Shown: piece after piece, positions 22,369-29,839 of the stretch
Position numbering within the stretch: position 1 is the first letter of the stretch
How the letters are laid out: each line of letters begins with the position of its first letter
From: Belnapia sp. F-4-1
GTDB lineage: Bacteria > Pseudomonadota > Alphaproteobacteria > Acetobacterales > Acetobacteraceae
Assembly (NCBI RefSeq): GCF_000802185.1
Contig: NZ_KN676113.1
Location: 3,014,856-3,078,855 of the forward strand
DNA: 64,000 nucleotides
Reading direction: 5' to 3'
Position numbers and translations under genes: made by a program
The notes under the pieces: model-generated
Told to the model about the DNA's origin: nothing
Database searches by the model: none
What the model saw: only the letters and a program-made list of their open reading frames with translations

Positions 22369-24523
22369 GGCCGGCCTCGCGCGGAGAGGCCGGTCCGAGC
22401 GCGAAGCGGAGCAGGCCGGAGGGCGGCTCCGCGTCGGTGCGGCGCAGCGCGGGGGCAGGGGGCACAAGGCTCGGTCCCGGCGCGACGCCGGTGGTGGGCG
22501 CCGTCGGCGGCGCCGCGGCCGGCGTCCCACGCGGCCCGGGTGAGGGTGCCCCGGCGACCGGCGGCGCGGCGCGCGGCGGCCGCCCCGGCTGCATGGGAAT
22601 TGCCAGCGTCTGCTGGATCTGCGGGATGCGCTCGCCCGTCTCCGGCACCAGGCCGAGGATCGGCGCGACGCGGCGGATCACCGCCCCCGCCGCCGGCGCC
22701 GCCACCCAGCCCGCCGTCGCATAGCCATGGCTCTGCGCATTCGGCTTCGGCTCGTCGACCATCACGTAGATCGCATAGCGCGGCGCATTCAGCGGGAAGG
22801 CACCGACAAAGGCGGCGATGCGCTTGTCCTGGAGATAGCCGCCGCGCGGCCCGACCTTCTGCGCCGTGCCCGTCTTGCCGCCGACGAAGTAGCCCGGCAC
22901 GTCGGCGCCCTTGCCCGAGCCATCCGTCACCACCAGCCGCATCAGCCGCCGCATCGTCTCCGAGGTCCGCTCGGAGATGACGCGCACGCCCTCGCGCTGC
23001 GTGTCCGCCGGCTGCGCCACCACCGTCGGCGGCCGCAGGATGCCGCCATTGGCCAGTGCCGCGATGCCGGTGACGACATGCAGCGGCGAGACCGAGATGC
23101 CATGGCCGAAGGCGACGGTCATGGTGTTGATGTCGCGCCAGCCATTCGCCGTGGGGGCCAGCGGCCGCGCCACTTCCGGCAGCTCGACGCCGAGCCGCTG
23201 GAGCATCCCCATCCGCCCCATGAACTCGCGGTGCCGCGCTGGCCCCACCGCGACCGCCATATGCGCCGCGCCGAGGTTGGAGGAATAGGCCATCACCTCC
23301 GGCAGGCTGAGGACGCGGTTCTTGCCCTTGTAGTCGCTGATGGTGAAGCGCCCGTAGCGGATCGGGCGGGTCGCGTCGTAGGTGCTCCAGATATTCGCGG
23401 TGCCCGCATCGAGCGCCATCGCCGCGGTCAGCAGCTTGAAGGTCGAGCCCGGCTCGTAGAGCCCGACCGTCGCCCGGTTGAAATGCGGGTCCTGGTCCTG
23501 CTTGGCCGTGCCGGCGGCGGCCATCGGCCGCGCCACCGCCTGGCGCAGCAGCGGCTGCCCCGCCCCTGCCTGCCCTGCCGCTGCCTGACCAGCCGCCTGG
23601 CCCTGCCCCTCGCGCCGTTGCAAACCGCCGGGGTCGGAGGCGTCGTAATCCGGCAGGCTGACCATCGCCAGCACCTCGCCGGTGTTGACGTCCATCACCA
23701 CGCCCGCGCCGCCGATGCCGTTGTAGTCGGCGATCGCCTTCTGCACCGATTCGCGCAGCGCCACCTGCACCCGCACGTCGACCGAAAGCCTGAGCGGCCC
23801 GCGCTCCGTCCTGAGCCGCTCGTCGAAGCTGCGCTCCACGCCCGCGATGCCGCGCCCGTCGACATCCACCTGCCCGAGCACATGCGCCGCCGCGGAACCC
23901 TGCGGGTAGAAGCGCCGCTCGGCCGGGCGGAAATGGAAGCCGGCGATGCCGAGGTCGTTGATCGCCTGCTGCTGCCGCGGCGGCAGGTTGCGGGCGATAT
24001 AGGCGAACTCCACCGGCCGCTCCGTGCCCGGCACCATGCGCGGGCTGATGCGCGCGATGAGCCGCTCGCGGTCGAGTCCGGGCAGCACGGTCAGCAGCCG
24101 CTCCGCCGCCTCCGCAGGGTCGTTGATCTCCTGCGGATTCGCATAAAGCTCCGTCACCTGCAGCGAGACGGCCAGCACCTCGCCGTTGCGGTCGGTGATC
24201 GCCGCACGGCCGCTGCTCGACTCGCCGGTCGGCATGCGCACCGCGGCGCGCGGCTTCGGCGTCAGCGGGTCGATCAGCGTGGCGAAGGCGAGCTTCAGCG
24301 TCACCGCGCCGAACAGCACGGCGAATCCGCCGGCGGCGATGACCAACCGCCCGCGCGTCTTCTCCATCTGCGCCCGCTTCGCCAGCTCCGGCGCCGCGAT
24401 GCGCACCAGCGCACGCGCAGGCGAGGCGGCGAGGCTCGCCCCGATATTCGACCCCCTGGGCCGCCCGGCCGGCGCCTGATCCGGCGAAGGTGGCAGCCGC
24501 AGCTCGTCCTGCGGCCCGCTCAC
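22355..24523 (-). CDS. ftsI: Septal transpeptidase FtsI (PBP3) with low-complexity insertion
   Basis: FtsI cross-links septal peptidoglycan together with FtsW. The 722 residues exceed the usual ~580-650. After a cytoplasmic tail rich in Pro/Arg comes one membrane helix (LVIAAGGFAVLFGAVTLKLA), a pedestal domain, and the transpeptidase domain with active-site S360 in STFK, S414-S-N416, and KTGT at 550-553. About 45 residues before S360 is a Gln/Ala/Gly-rich insertion (EGQGQAAGQAAAGQ...). The last ~70 residues are Pro-rich. The start overlaps the ftsL stop as ATGA; the stop lies 14 bp inside murE. Confidence 0.96.
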   Translation of the reverse strand: MSGPQDELRLPPSPDQAPAGRPRGSNIGASLAASPARALVRIAAPELAKRAQMEKTRGRLVIAAGGFAVLFGAVTLKLAFATLIDPLTPKPRAAVRMPTGESSSGRAAITDRNGEVLAVSLQVTELYANPQEINDPAEAAERLLTVLPGLDRERLIARISPRMVPGTERPVEFAYIARNLPPRQQQAINDLGIAGFHFRPAERRFYPQGSAAAHVLGQVDVDGRGIAGVERSFDERLRTERGPLRLSVDVRVQVALRESVQKAIADYNGIGGAGVVMDVNTGEVLAMVSLPDYDASDPGGLQRREGQGQAAGQAAAGQAGAGQPLLRQAVARPMAAAGTAKQDQDPHFNRATVGLYEPGSTFKLLTAAMALDAGTANIWSTYDATRPIRYGRFTISDYKGKNRVLSLPEVMAYSSNLGAAHMAVAVGPARHREFMGRMGMLQRLGVELPEVARPLAPTANGWRDINTMTVAFGHGISVSPLHVVTGIAALANGGILRPPTVVAQPADTQREGVRVISERTSETMRRLMRLVVTDGSGKGADVPGYFVGGKTGTAQKVGPRGGYLQDKRIAAFVGAFPLNAPRYAIYVMVDEPKPNAQSHGYATAGWVAAPAAGAVIRRVAPILGLVPETGERIPQIQQTLAIPMQPGRPPRAAPPVAGAPSPGPRGTPAAAPPTAPTTGVAPGPSLVPPAPALRRTDAEPPSGLLRFALGPASPREAGLAPR

Positions 24524-25566
24524 CGGCCCATCCCCCCGTTCAACGTTGCCGCCGAGGCGCTGCCGAAGGGCACCGGCGGCGGCAGCAACGGCTGTCCGCC
24601 ACCGAGCCCGAGCGCCGAGCCGCCGCCAAGCGCCGGGTAGGCCGGCACCGCCGCCGCCCGCGCCGGCGCGACGGCCGGCTGCACCGGCGCCACCCGCGGC
24701 GCGGCCGCGGCCGCCACCTGCGTCACCGGGCTCGCCATCGGCGCCCGTGCCGGGGCGGCGACCGGCGGCAGCGCGGCAATCTCGGGCGGCCGCGCCGCCG
24801 GCTTCGGCGCCGGCCGCGGCAGCGTCGCCCGCGCCAGTTCGAGCTGCGCCGGCCGCACCGGCTCGGCAGCCCGCGGCGCCTCCACCGGCCGCGCCTCGGC
24901 GGGCCGCGGCAGCGTCGCCCGCGCAAGGTCGATCAGCGCCGGCCGCGGCGGCGCCGCCTCTACCGGCTTCGACACCGGCAGGGCGAGCCGCACCAGCGGC
25001 GGCGGCGCCGCCGGCTCCGGCGGCGGCAAGGGCAGCGCGGCCAGGTCGAGCTCCGGCACCGCCGGCATCATGGCCAGCAGCGGGACAGGGGCCACGACCG
25101 GCGCCGGCGCGGTCACCGATGCGGCCAGGGGCGACGCCAGCGGTACGGGCTTCGGTGCCACCACCGCCACCTGCACCGGCTCCGCCACGCGCGGCAGCAG
25201 GGCAAGCGCCGTGTTCCCCGCCGGCAGCGCCGGCTCGCGCGGCGCGAAGAGCGCGACCGGCCCGTCATAGGCCGCAACCGCCGGCAGCCGCCGCTCCGCC
25301 TCGCTGGCGCGGACGAATTGCGCCGGCTGCATCGCCTCCAGCTCCGGCAGGTGCCGCTGCGCCACGGCGCGCAGCCGCTCCGGCTCGTTCAGCCAGGCCC
25401 ACTCCGCCTGCAGGGTCTGCGTCCGCGCCTCCGCCTCCTCGACCTTGCGGGCGATCGAGCGCAGCTCCCGGTCCATCACCGCGGCTTCGTGCTTGGTGCT
25501 GTAGACATGCATCCCGGCGCCAAGGAAGGCGACAAGGCAAAGCGAGGTGAAGGGGCGGAAGATCAT
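24520..25566 (-). CDS. ftsL: FtsL-like division protein with very long Pro/Ala tail
   Basis: FtsL is a small bitopic protein that, with FtsB and FtsQ, activates FtsWI. The first ~95 residues fit: a transmembrane helix ([15 protein letters not shown], residues 8-22), then a coiled-coil heptad region ([19 protein letters not shown]) and the family-like [15 protein letters not shown]. FtsL is normally 90-130 residues, but this frame continues to 348. The extra ~250 residues are Pro/Ala/Val-rich and contain [10 protein letters not shown] twice, 30 residues apart. Position between rsmH and ftsI (ATGA overlaps on both sides) supports the identity. The tail would lie in the periplasm. Confidence 0.85.
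   Translation of the reverse strand: MIFRPFTSLCLVAFLGAGMHVYSTKHEAAVMDRELRSIARKVEEAEARTQTLQAEWAWLNEPERLRAVAQRHLPELEAMQPAQFVRASEAERRLPAVAAYDGPVALFAPREPALPAGNTALALLPRVAEPVQVAVVAPKPVPLASPLAASVTAPAPVVAPVPLLAMMPAVPELDLAALPLPPPEPAAPPPLVRLALPVSKPVEAAPPRPALIDLARATLPRPAEARPVEAPRAAEPVRPAQLELARATLPRPAPKPAARPPEIAALPPVAAPARAPMASPVTQVAAAAAPRVAPVQPAVAPARAAAVPAYPALGGGSALGLGGGQPLLPPPVPFGSASAATLNGGMGR
24812..24924 (-). repeat. Direct repeat within the ftsL tail
   Basis: An exact 23-bp sequence occurs at 24812-24834 and again at 24902-24924, a spacing of 90 bp, or 30 codons. It encodes ARATLPR in both copies. The spacing in whole codons points to duplication of a 30-residue unit in the FtsL tail. Confidence 0.8.
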
Positions 25567-26540
25567 GCGGCATCCCGGGCGGCGGGGTGGTCGAGGGGCA
25601 GGCGTTCGATCGCGCGCAGCCGGGCGGACCGGGCGCGAGGGTTGGCATCGGTTTCGGCCGCGCCGGGGCGCAGCGCCCGCGGCGTCAGCAGGCGGAACCC
25701 GGCCGGCGCGGCGCGGCCGGCGAGCGAAGCCGGATCATGCCGCGAGGCCCCGGCGCGGCGCCCGGCGGCATCTGCCATGAAGCGCTTCACCAGCCGGTCC
25801 TCGAGCGAGTGGAAAGCGACAACGACGAGCCGCCCGCCCGGCGCCAGCAGCGCCGCCGCGGCGGCGAGCCCGCGCTCGACCTCGCCCAACTCGTCGTTCA
25901 CCGCGAGGCGCAGCGCCTGGAAGCTCCGCGTCGCGCCGTCGATGCCGGACGGGTCGCGGGGGATGCAGCCGCGCACCAGGGCGGCGAGCCGCGCCGTGGT
26001 GTCGATCGGCGCCTCGCGCCGCGCCGCGACGATGACGCGCGCGATGCGCCGCGAATACCGCTCCTCGCCCAATTGATAGAGCATGTCGGCCAGCTCCGAC
26101 TCGTCCAGCGTGTTGACGAGGTCCGCGGCGGACTTCCCCTGCTTCGACATCCGCATGTCAAGCGGCCCGTCGCCGCGGAAGGAGAAGCCGCGCGCGCCGT
26201 CGTCGAGCTGGAAGGAGGAGACACCGAGATCGAGCACCACGCCGTCGAGTCGCGCGACGTCGCGCGCGGCGAGCAGCGCCAGCATCTCGCCGAACCGTCC
26301 CTCGACGAGATGCAGCCGCCCTGCATGCCGCGCCGCCAGCGCCGCGCCGCGCGCGATCGCCTCCGGGTCGCGGTCGATGGCGAAGAGCGTGCAGCGCGCC
26401 GCATCGAGGATGGCGCCGGCATAGCCGCCGCCGCCGAAGGTGCCGTCGCAATAGGTGGCGCCGTCGCGCGGCGCGAGCTGCTCCAGCACCTCGGCCAGCA
26501 TCACAGGGACATGCCCGCCAAGGGGGCTCGCGCCGCTCAT
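25563..26540 (-). CDS. rsmH: 16S rRNA (cytosine-1402-N4)-methyltransferase
   Basis: RsmH (MraW) methylates N4 of C1402 in the 16S rRNA P site using SAM. From ATG 26540 ([15 protein letters not shown]) the protein has 325 residues. The SAM-binding motif is [12 protein letters not shown], and [12 protein letters not shown], plus the C-terminal [14 protein letters not shown], are diagnostic. The start overlaps the mraZ stop and the stop overlaps the ftsL start, both as ATGA. Second gene of the dcw cluster, as usual. Confidence 0.97.
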   Translation of the reverse strand: MSGASPLGGHVPVMLAEVLEQLAPRDGATYCDGTFGGGGYAGAILDAARCTLFAIDRDPEAIARGAALAARHAGRLHLVEGRFGEMLALLAARDVARLDGVVLDLGVSSFQLDDGARGFSFRGDGPLDMRMSKQGKSAADLVNTLDESELADMLYQLGEERYSRRIARVIVAARREAPIDTTARLAALVRGCIPRDPSGIDGATRSFQALRLAVNDELGEVERGLAAAAALLAPGGRLVVVAFHSLEDRLVKRFMADAAGRRAGASRHDPASLAGRAAPAGFRLLTPRALRPGAAETDANPRARSARLRAIERLPLDHPAARDAA

Positions 26541-26974
26541 ACGTCGCCCCCCTCGTCCTCGGCATCGAGCCGCGCTTCTTCCTCGGCGAAGGCCGCGGCG
26601 TTCCAGATCTCGAAATAGGCGCCGCGCCCGCTGAACTGCAGCTCGCCCTCGAAGCCCGCATGCTCGGCGAGCTCCTTCGGCATCACCACGCGGCCATCCG
26701 GATCGAGGGTCAGGGTATGGATCTTGCCGACCAGCTTGCGCATCACCGACTGGTATTCCGCGGAGAGCTTGCTGAGCCCTTCGACGCGGGCATCCACTTC
26801 GGCCATGTAATCCGCCTTGGGCCAAACTTCGATGCAGCGCTTGTGGCGCGAACGGCGCAGGATGATCTCCAGGGCACCCGGGCCGGCGATCTGGCTGCGG
26901 AAGAGGGAAGGCACCGAAATGCGCCCCTTCTTCGCGTCGTACCCCCCGCCTACGGTGCCTATGAACTCGGACAT
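26537..26974 (-). CDS. mraZ: Transcriptional regulator MraZ
   Basis: MraZ is a dodecameric AbrB-fold DNA-binding protein that represses the dcw promoter in E. coli. The protein has 145 residues with two SpoVT/AbrB-like halves: [19 protein letters not shown] at the start and [18 protein letters not shown] in the second. The acidic C-terminus ([15 protein letters not shown]) is typical. It is the first gene of the cluster. Tandem repeats lie directly before its ATG, where autoregulation would be expected. No strong Shine-Dalgarno is visible; GGGC stands 2-5 bases before ATG. Confidence 0.95.
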   Translation of the reverse strand: MSEFIGTVGGGYDAKKGRISVPSLFRSQIAGPGALEIILRRSRHKRCIEVWPKADYMAEVDARVEGLSKLSAEYQSVMRKLVGKIHTLTLDPDGRVVMPKELAEHAGFEGELQFSGRGAYFEIWNAAAFAEEEARLDAEDEGGDV

Positions 26975-26975
26975 C

Positions 26976-27003
26976 GCCCAGCGACCGCCCCCCAGTGACC
27001 GCC
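26976..27003 (-). repeat. Tandem 14-bp repeat at the mraZ start, candidate MraZ operator
   Basis: Two adjacent 14-bp units that match at 12 positions, GGCGGTCACTGGGG and GGCGGTCGCTGGGC (minus strand), end one base before the mraZ ATG. MraZ is known to bind short directly repeated TGGG-containing boxes in front of its own gene in E. coli. Here each unit contains CTGGG, but the period is 14 bp rather than the ~10 bp of the enterobacterial site, so the assignment is an inference. Confidence 0.5.
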
Positions 27004-27064
27004 TGTTGACTTGCCCTTCGGGAGGATGCGCTCAGGGACGCTTGCGGCCCCTGGGGTTAGCGGG

Positions 27065-27090
27065 CCGGCGGGGCCCCCCGACCCCGCCGG
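27065..27090. other. Hairpin in the mraZ leader
   Basis: CCGGCGGGG and CCCCGCCGG form a perfect 9-bp stem with an 8-base C-rich loop. It lies about 90 bp before mraZ and has no adjoining T-run in either direction, so it is not an intrinsic terminator. If transcription starts at the candidate promoter it would fold in the 5' untranslated leader of the dcw transcript. Confidence 0.45.
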
Positions 27091-27158
27091 CTCGCCCGAC
27101 CATCCCGCTTTGGATCCCTCGCCCCCCCGAGCTTTGGACCCATCGTCGGGATGACTTG

Positions 27159-27187
27159 GGATAGCACGGGATTTCGTGGGACCACAA
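27159..27187 (-). promoter_or_regulatory. Candidate dcw (mraZ) promoter
   Basis: On the minus strand TTGTGG (with a preceding C, CTTG) and CTATCC are separated by exactly 17 bp. This resembles the alphaproteobacterial housekeeping pattern CTTGAC-N17-CTATAT. It would give a leader of roughly 180 nt before mraZ. Match quality is moderate and no other evidence supports it. Confidence 0.3.
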
Positions 27188-27379
27188 GCACGAATACCGT
27201 TTCGACGCACTAAATGCGCCCGACAAATTGCCCGATTCCTAAGGCCTTAGCGGCCGGCATCGCTACCGCATGAGAAATCATCTGCGATCGAAAGCAATAT
27301 GTTATACTTACCCGGTTTGTTCCTTCCCCGCATCGGACTGCTGTGGGCGGTTCCGTGGATGAAGCTGTGGGGAAAATGC

Positions 27380-27803
27380 GCCAGGTGGCCTGTAAGCCGG
27401 GTTCTGTCCGCCCCCGGAAAACCGGGGACGAGGCGACCATTCCTCTGGGACGCACCTCGCGGTGCGCCTCACGCGGCCAACCCGGGCGACGGGGCGGGAA
27501 TGCCCCTGCGCCAGGCGGGCCGAAACCCACCCGCGCCGGTCGCCCCTATTCGGCCTTGCTCCCGATGGGGTTTGCCCTGCCGCCCCCGTTGCCGGGGGCG
27601 CGGTGCGCTCTTGCCGCACCGTTTCACCCTTGCCGGGCGGCCTCGCGGCGGCCCGGCGGTCTCTTCTCTGTGGCACTTTCCCTGAAGGCCGTCCCTTGCG
27701 GTTCGACCCCCGCCGGCCGTTGGCCGGCATCGTATTCCCGTGGAGCCCGGACTTTCCTCCAGCGGGGCCTCGCAGCCCCGCCAGCGGCCGCCCGGCCACC
27801 TGA
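27380..27803 (-). ncRNA. rnpB: RNase P RNA (class A)
   Basis: RNase P RNA is the catalytic RNA that trims the 5' ends of tRNA precursors. Read on the minus strand, the RNA begins with CAGGTGGCC, which pairs with GGCCACCTG at the 3' end to form helix P1. The conserved 5' element GAGGAAAGTCCGGGCTCC lies about 45 nt in, and the conserved 3' element ACAGAACCCGGCTTACAG is next to the P1 3' strand. Length of about 424 nt is typical for alphaproteobacterial type A. Ends are taken from the P1 pairing and may be off by a few bases. Confidence 0.95.
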
Positions 27804-27838
27804 CGCGGCGGCGTCATGCGCCCCCGGTCAGCCCCGCG

Positions 27839-28534
27839 TCAACCGGCTTCCGGCGGCACCGGCGGAATCATCGCGGCGACGGCCGCCAGGCGCGCCAGGC
27901 AGCCGGCATCGGCGAGGCCATCCACCCGCTCCGGCCGCCAACGCCGCTGGAAGGCGGTGAGCAGCACCGGCATCGGCAGGTCGCCCCGGTAGCCGATGGC
28001 CGCCAGCAACACCTCCGGCCCCGCCTCCGCTGGCCCCGCCTCCGCCGCAGGCCAGAGGCCGACTCCATTTGCCGCCAGCCCCTCCCAGTCGAAGAGCTCG
28101 CCGGGGTCCTGCTTCCGGTCCGGTGCCACGTCGCTGTGCCCCACCACGTCCCAGGGCGCCACCGGATGCCGCGCGATGATCTCCAGGCACAGGTCGCAGA
28201 CGGCCGCCATCTGCAGGGCAGGGAAGGGGCGATAGCCGAATTCGTGCCCCGGATTGACGATCTCGATGCCAACGCTGCGGTCGTTCAGCCCCCGCCGCCC
28301 GCGCCAGTGCGAGATGCCGGCATGCCAGGCCCGCCGCTCCTCCGCCACCAGCCGGAAGACCGCCCCATCCTCCTCGACGACGTAGTGTGAGGAAACCTTC
28401 GCCGCCGGGTCCCGCAGCCGCTCGATCGCCGCCCGGCCGCTCCGCATCCCCGTATAGTGGAGCATGAGGATATCAACCGGCACGCCCGCCGGCCGGTCGT
28501 CCTGGTTCGGACTCGGCGCGTCGATGATCCTCAG
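27839..28534 (-). CDS. N-acetylmuramoyl-L-alanine amidase, AmpD-like
   Basis: The protein belongs to Amidase_2, zinc amidases that split MurNAc (or anhydroMurNAc) from the stem peptide during cell-wall recycling. Zinc-site motifs are LMLHYTGM, VEIVNPGHEF-like SVGIEIVNPGHEF, and GHSDVAPDRKQDPGELFDW with the last His and Asp ligands. No signal peptide is seen, which favours a cytoplasmic AmpD/AmiD-type role. The start is uncertain: homology begins at LRIIDAPSPN, whose first codon is CTG 28534, overlapping the stop of the DnaJ-domain gene; GTG 28483 or ATG 28465 would cut into the domain. With CTG the protein is 231 residues. Confidence 0.88.
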   Translation of the reverse strand: MRIIDAPSPNQDDRPAGVPVDILMLHYTGMRSGRAAIERLRDPAAKVSSHYVVEEDGAVFRLVAEERRAWHAGISHWRGRRGLNDRSVGIEIVNPGHEFGYRPFPALQMAAVCDLCLEIIARHPVAPWDVVGHSDVAPDRKQDPGELFDWEGLAANGVGLWPAAEAGPAEAGPEVLLAAIGYRGDLPMPVLLTAFQRRWRPERVDGLADAGCLARLAAVAAMIPPVPPEAG

Positions 28535-29343
28535 AGCTTCCGCTCCCGCTTCACGCGGTCCCAGGCGGCGTTGATCTCGGCCACCTTCTCCGTCGCCCGC
28601 TTGACGAACTCCGCCGGCACCCCGCGCGAGGCCAGGCTGTCGGGATGGTTCTCCCGCATCAGCCGCCGCCAGGCCTGGCGCACGGCATCGTCCGGCGCAT
28701 CCCGCGCCACGCCGAGGATGGTATAGGGGTCCGGCCCGCTCGCCGCCGCCGAATCGCCCGCGGCGCGGGAGCTGCGCCCGTCCCGCGCCCGCTCCCAGGC
28801 CGCCGCATCCAGGCCGAACCCGCGTTGCGTTCCCTGGAGGAAGGCCAGCTCCGCCTTGGTCAGCGGGCCGTCCGCCCGGGCGATCTGGAACAGCGCGCCG
28901 AGCACGTCCTCCAGCATCCCCTTGTTGTCGGCAAAGCTTTCCCCGAGCTTCTCGGCGAAGGGCTCCGGCGGGTCGGCGCTGTCCCGCGCCTGGTCGAACA
29001 GGGCCGCCACCTCGCGCAGGTTCTCGGGCGGGATGCGGAACATCCGCTTGAAGGCGTCGATCTCCTCGCGCTTCACCGGCCCGTCGCATTTGGCGAGCTT
29101 GGCCGCCAGCACGACGACGGTGATGGCGAAGAGCTGCTCCTTGCTGCCCATCAGCGCGGCCGCGTCGGCCGCCTGCCGCACCGCGGAGCGCCCGAACAAG
29201 GCACCGAAGGGGTTGCCCGGCGCCCGCCCGCCCTGGTCCGCCGCATGGCCGAGCGCCGCCCCGACCACGGCGCCGAGCGGCCCGCCGGTCATGAAGCCCG
29301 TCACCCCGCCGATGATCTTGCCCCAGAGGGTCAAGCGCCGCAC
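28531..29343 (-). CDS. djlA: TerB/DnaJ-domain protein, DjlA-like
   Basis: The 270-residue protein has three parts. Residues ~10-34 are a glycine-zipper membrane segment (GGVTGFMTGGPLGAVVGAALG). Residues ~68-165 form a TerB-like helical domain. The last ~65 residues are a J domain (DPYTILGVARDAPDDAVRQ...) with the HPD triad in RENHPDSL, which stimulates the ATPase of DnaK-type chaperones. This is the DjlA layout: a membrane-anchored co-chaperone facing the cytoplasm. The stop codon overlaps the probable CTG start of the amidase gene, suggesting coupled expression. Confidence 0.85.
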   Translation of the reverse strand: MRRLTLWGKIIGGVTGFMTGGPLGAVVGAALGHAADQGGRAPGNPFGALFGRSAVRQAADAAALMGSKEQLFAITVVVLAAKLAKCDGPVKREEIDAFKRMFRIPPENLREVAALFDQARDSADPPEPFAEKLGESFADNKGMLEDVLGALFQIARADGPLTKAELAFLQGTQRGFGLDAAAWERARDGRSSRAAGDSAAASGPDPYTILGVARDAPDDAVRQAWRRLMRENHPDSLASRGVPAEFVKRATEKVAEINAAWDRVKRERKL

Positions 29344-29815
29344 CCCATTGCTCTCGCCCCAGCCTTTGCCAGACCAGCCTTACCATGCCGGAGACGGACG
29401 GGGAGAGGCCCCGCTCGCCCGCTAGATGGGTTGCCCCTGCCGGGCGCGAAAGGTTGGCGTCCGCCCCAGGCTTCGGCCCGGGATGGCGGCCACCCGAGTC
29501 GTCGCCAGCCGATGCCGCCCCCGCCGCCATGGCTGGCTTCGAACCGAACCGAATACCGACAGCAGCAGACAGCCTCCGCGATGTGAGTGTCGGAGTTTTT
29601 CATGGCGAGAACTAGACGAATGGCAATCAATATTGGGCCGGGCCGACTCGAAGACTGTCGACGCGGCGCGGCTTGATACCCATCATGCTCGCGATATCGA
29701 GAGTTTCACTAGGCATCGGACGGGTGATTGCGCCAATTCCGGTTTTCCAGGCGTCGCCCGTCGCCTTTTGGGCGAAATCGGCGAACTGAAGGCGCGCAAG
29801 TAGACCCCGGCCTAA
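29344..29815. other. Gene-free stretch between the DjlA-like gene and marR
   Basis: About 470 bp with no gene I can support. Open frames here lack family resemblance, GC codon bias and ribosome sites. The part from 29580 to 29720 is richer in A/T than its surroundings and may carry the promoter of the DjlA-like gene, whose start lies to the left. No repeats or RNA structure stood out. Confidence 0.4.
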
Positions 29816-29836
29816 GGGCGGGAGGCCAAGCCGCCC
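29816..29836 (-). terminator. Hairpin after the marR gene
   Basis: GGGCGG and CCGCCC form a 6-bp stem with a 9-base loop just beyond the marR stop codon, followed on the minus strand by TTAGG. The T-run is too short for a confident intrinsic terminator. Confidence 0.35.
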
Positions 29837-29839
29837 GCG

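Larger units (their letters stand above)
27004..27379 (-). promoter_or_regulatory. mraZ leader and upstream region
   Basis: This 376-bp gap between mraZ and rnpB holds no recognisable gene. Next to mraZ it is GC-rich with one strong hairpin (27065-27090); from about 27170 to 27310 it is markedly AT-richer. A single promoter-like pair of boxes was found at 27159-27187. Sequence beyond the 3' end of rnpB (27300-27379) shows no clear intrinsic terminator. Confidence 0.4.

Noticed and set aside
27308-27960. Several open frames over the RNase P RNA gene
   Set aside because: The sequence has the RNase P conserved elements and P1 pairing; translated frames are low-complexity Arg/Pro-rich and lack starts with ribosome sites.
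29426-29803. A 125-codon + strand frame between the DjlA-like gene and marR
   Set aside because: No homology recognised, codon bias unlike real genes here, and no Shine-Dalgarno. Kept as gene-free sequence.
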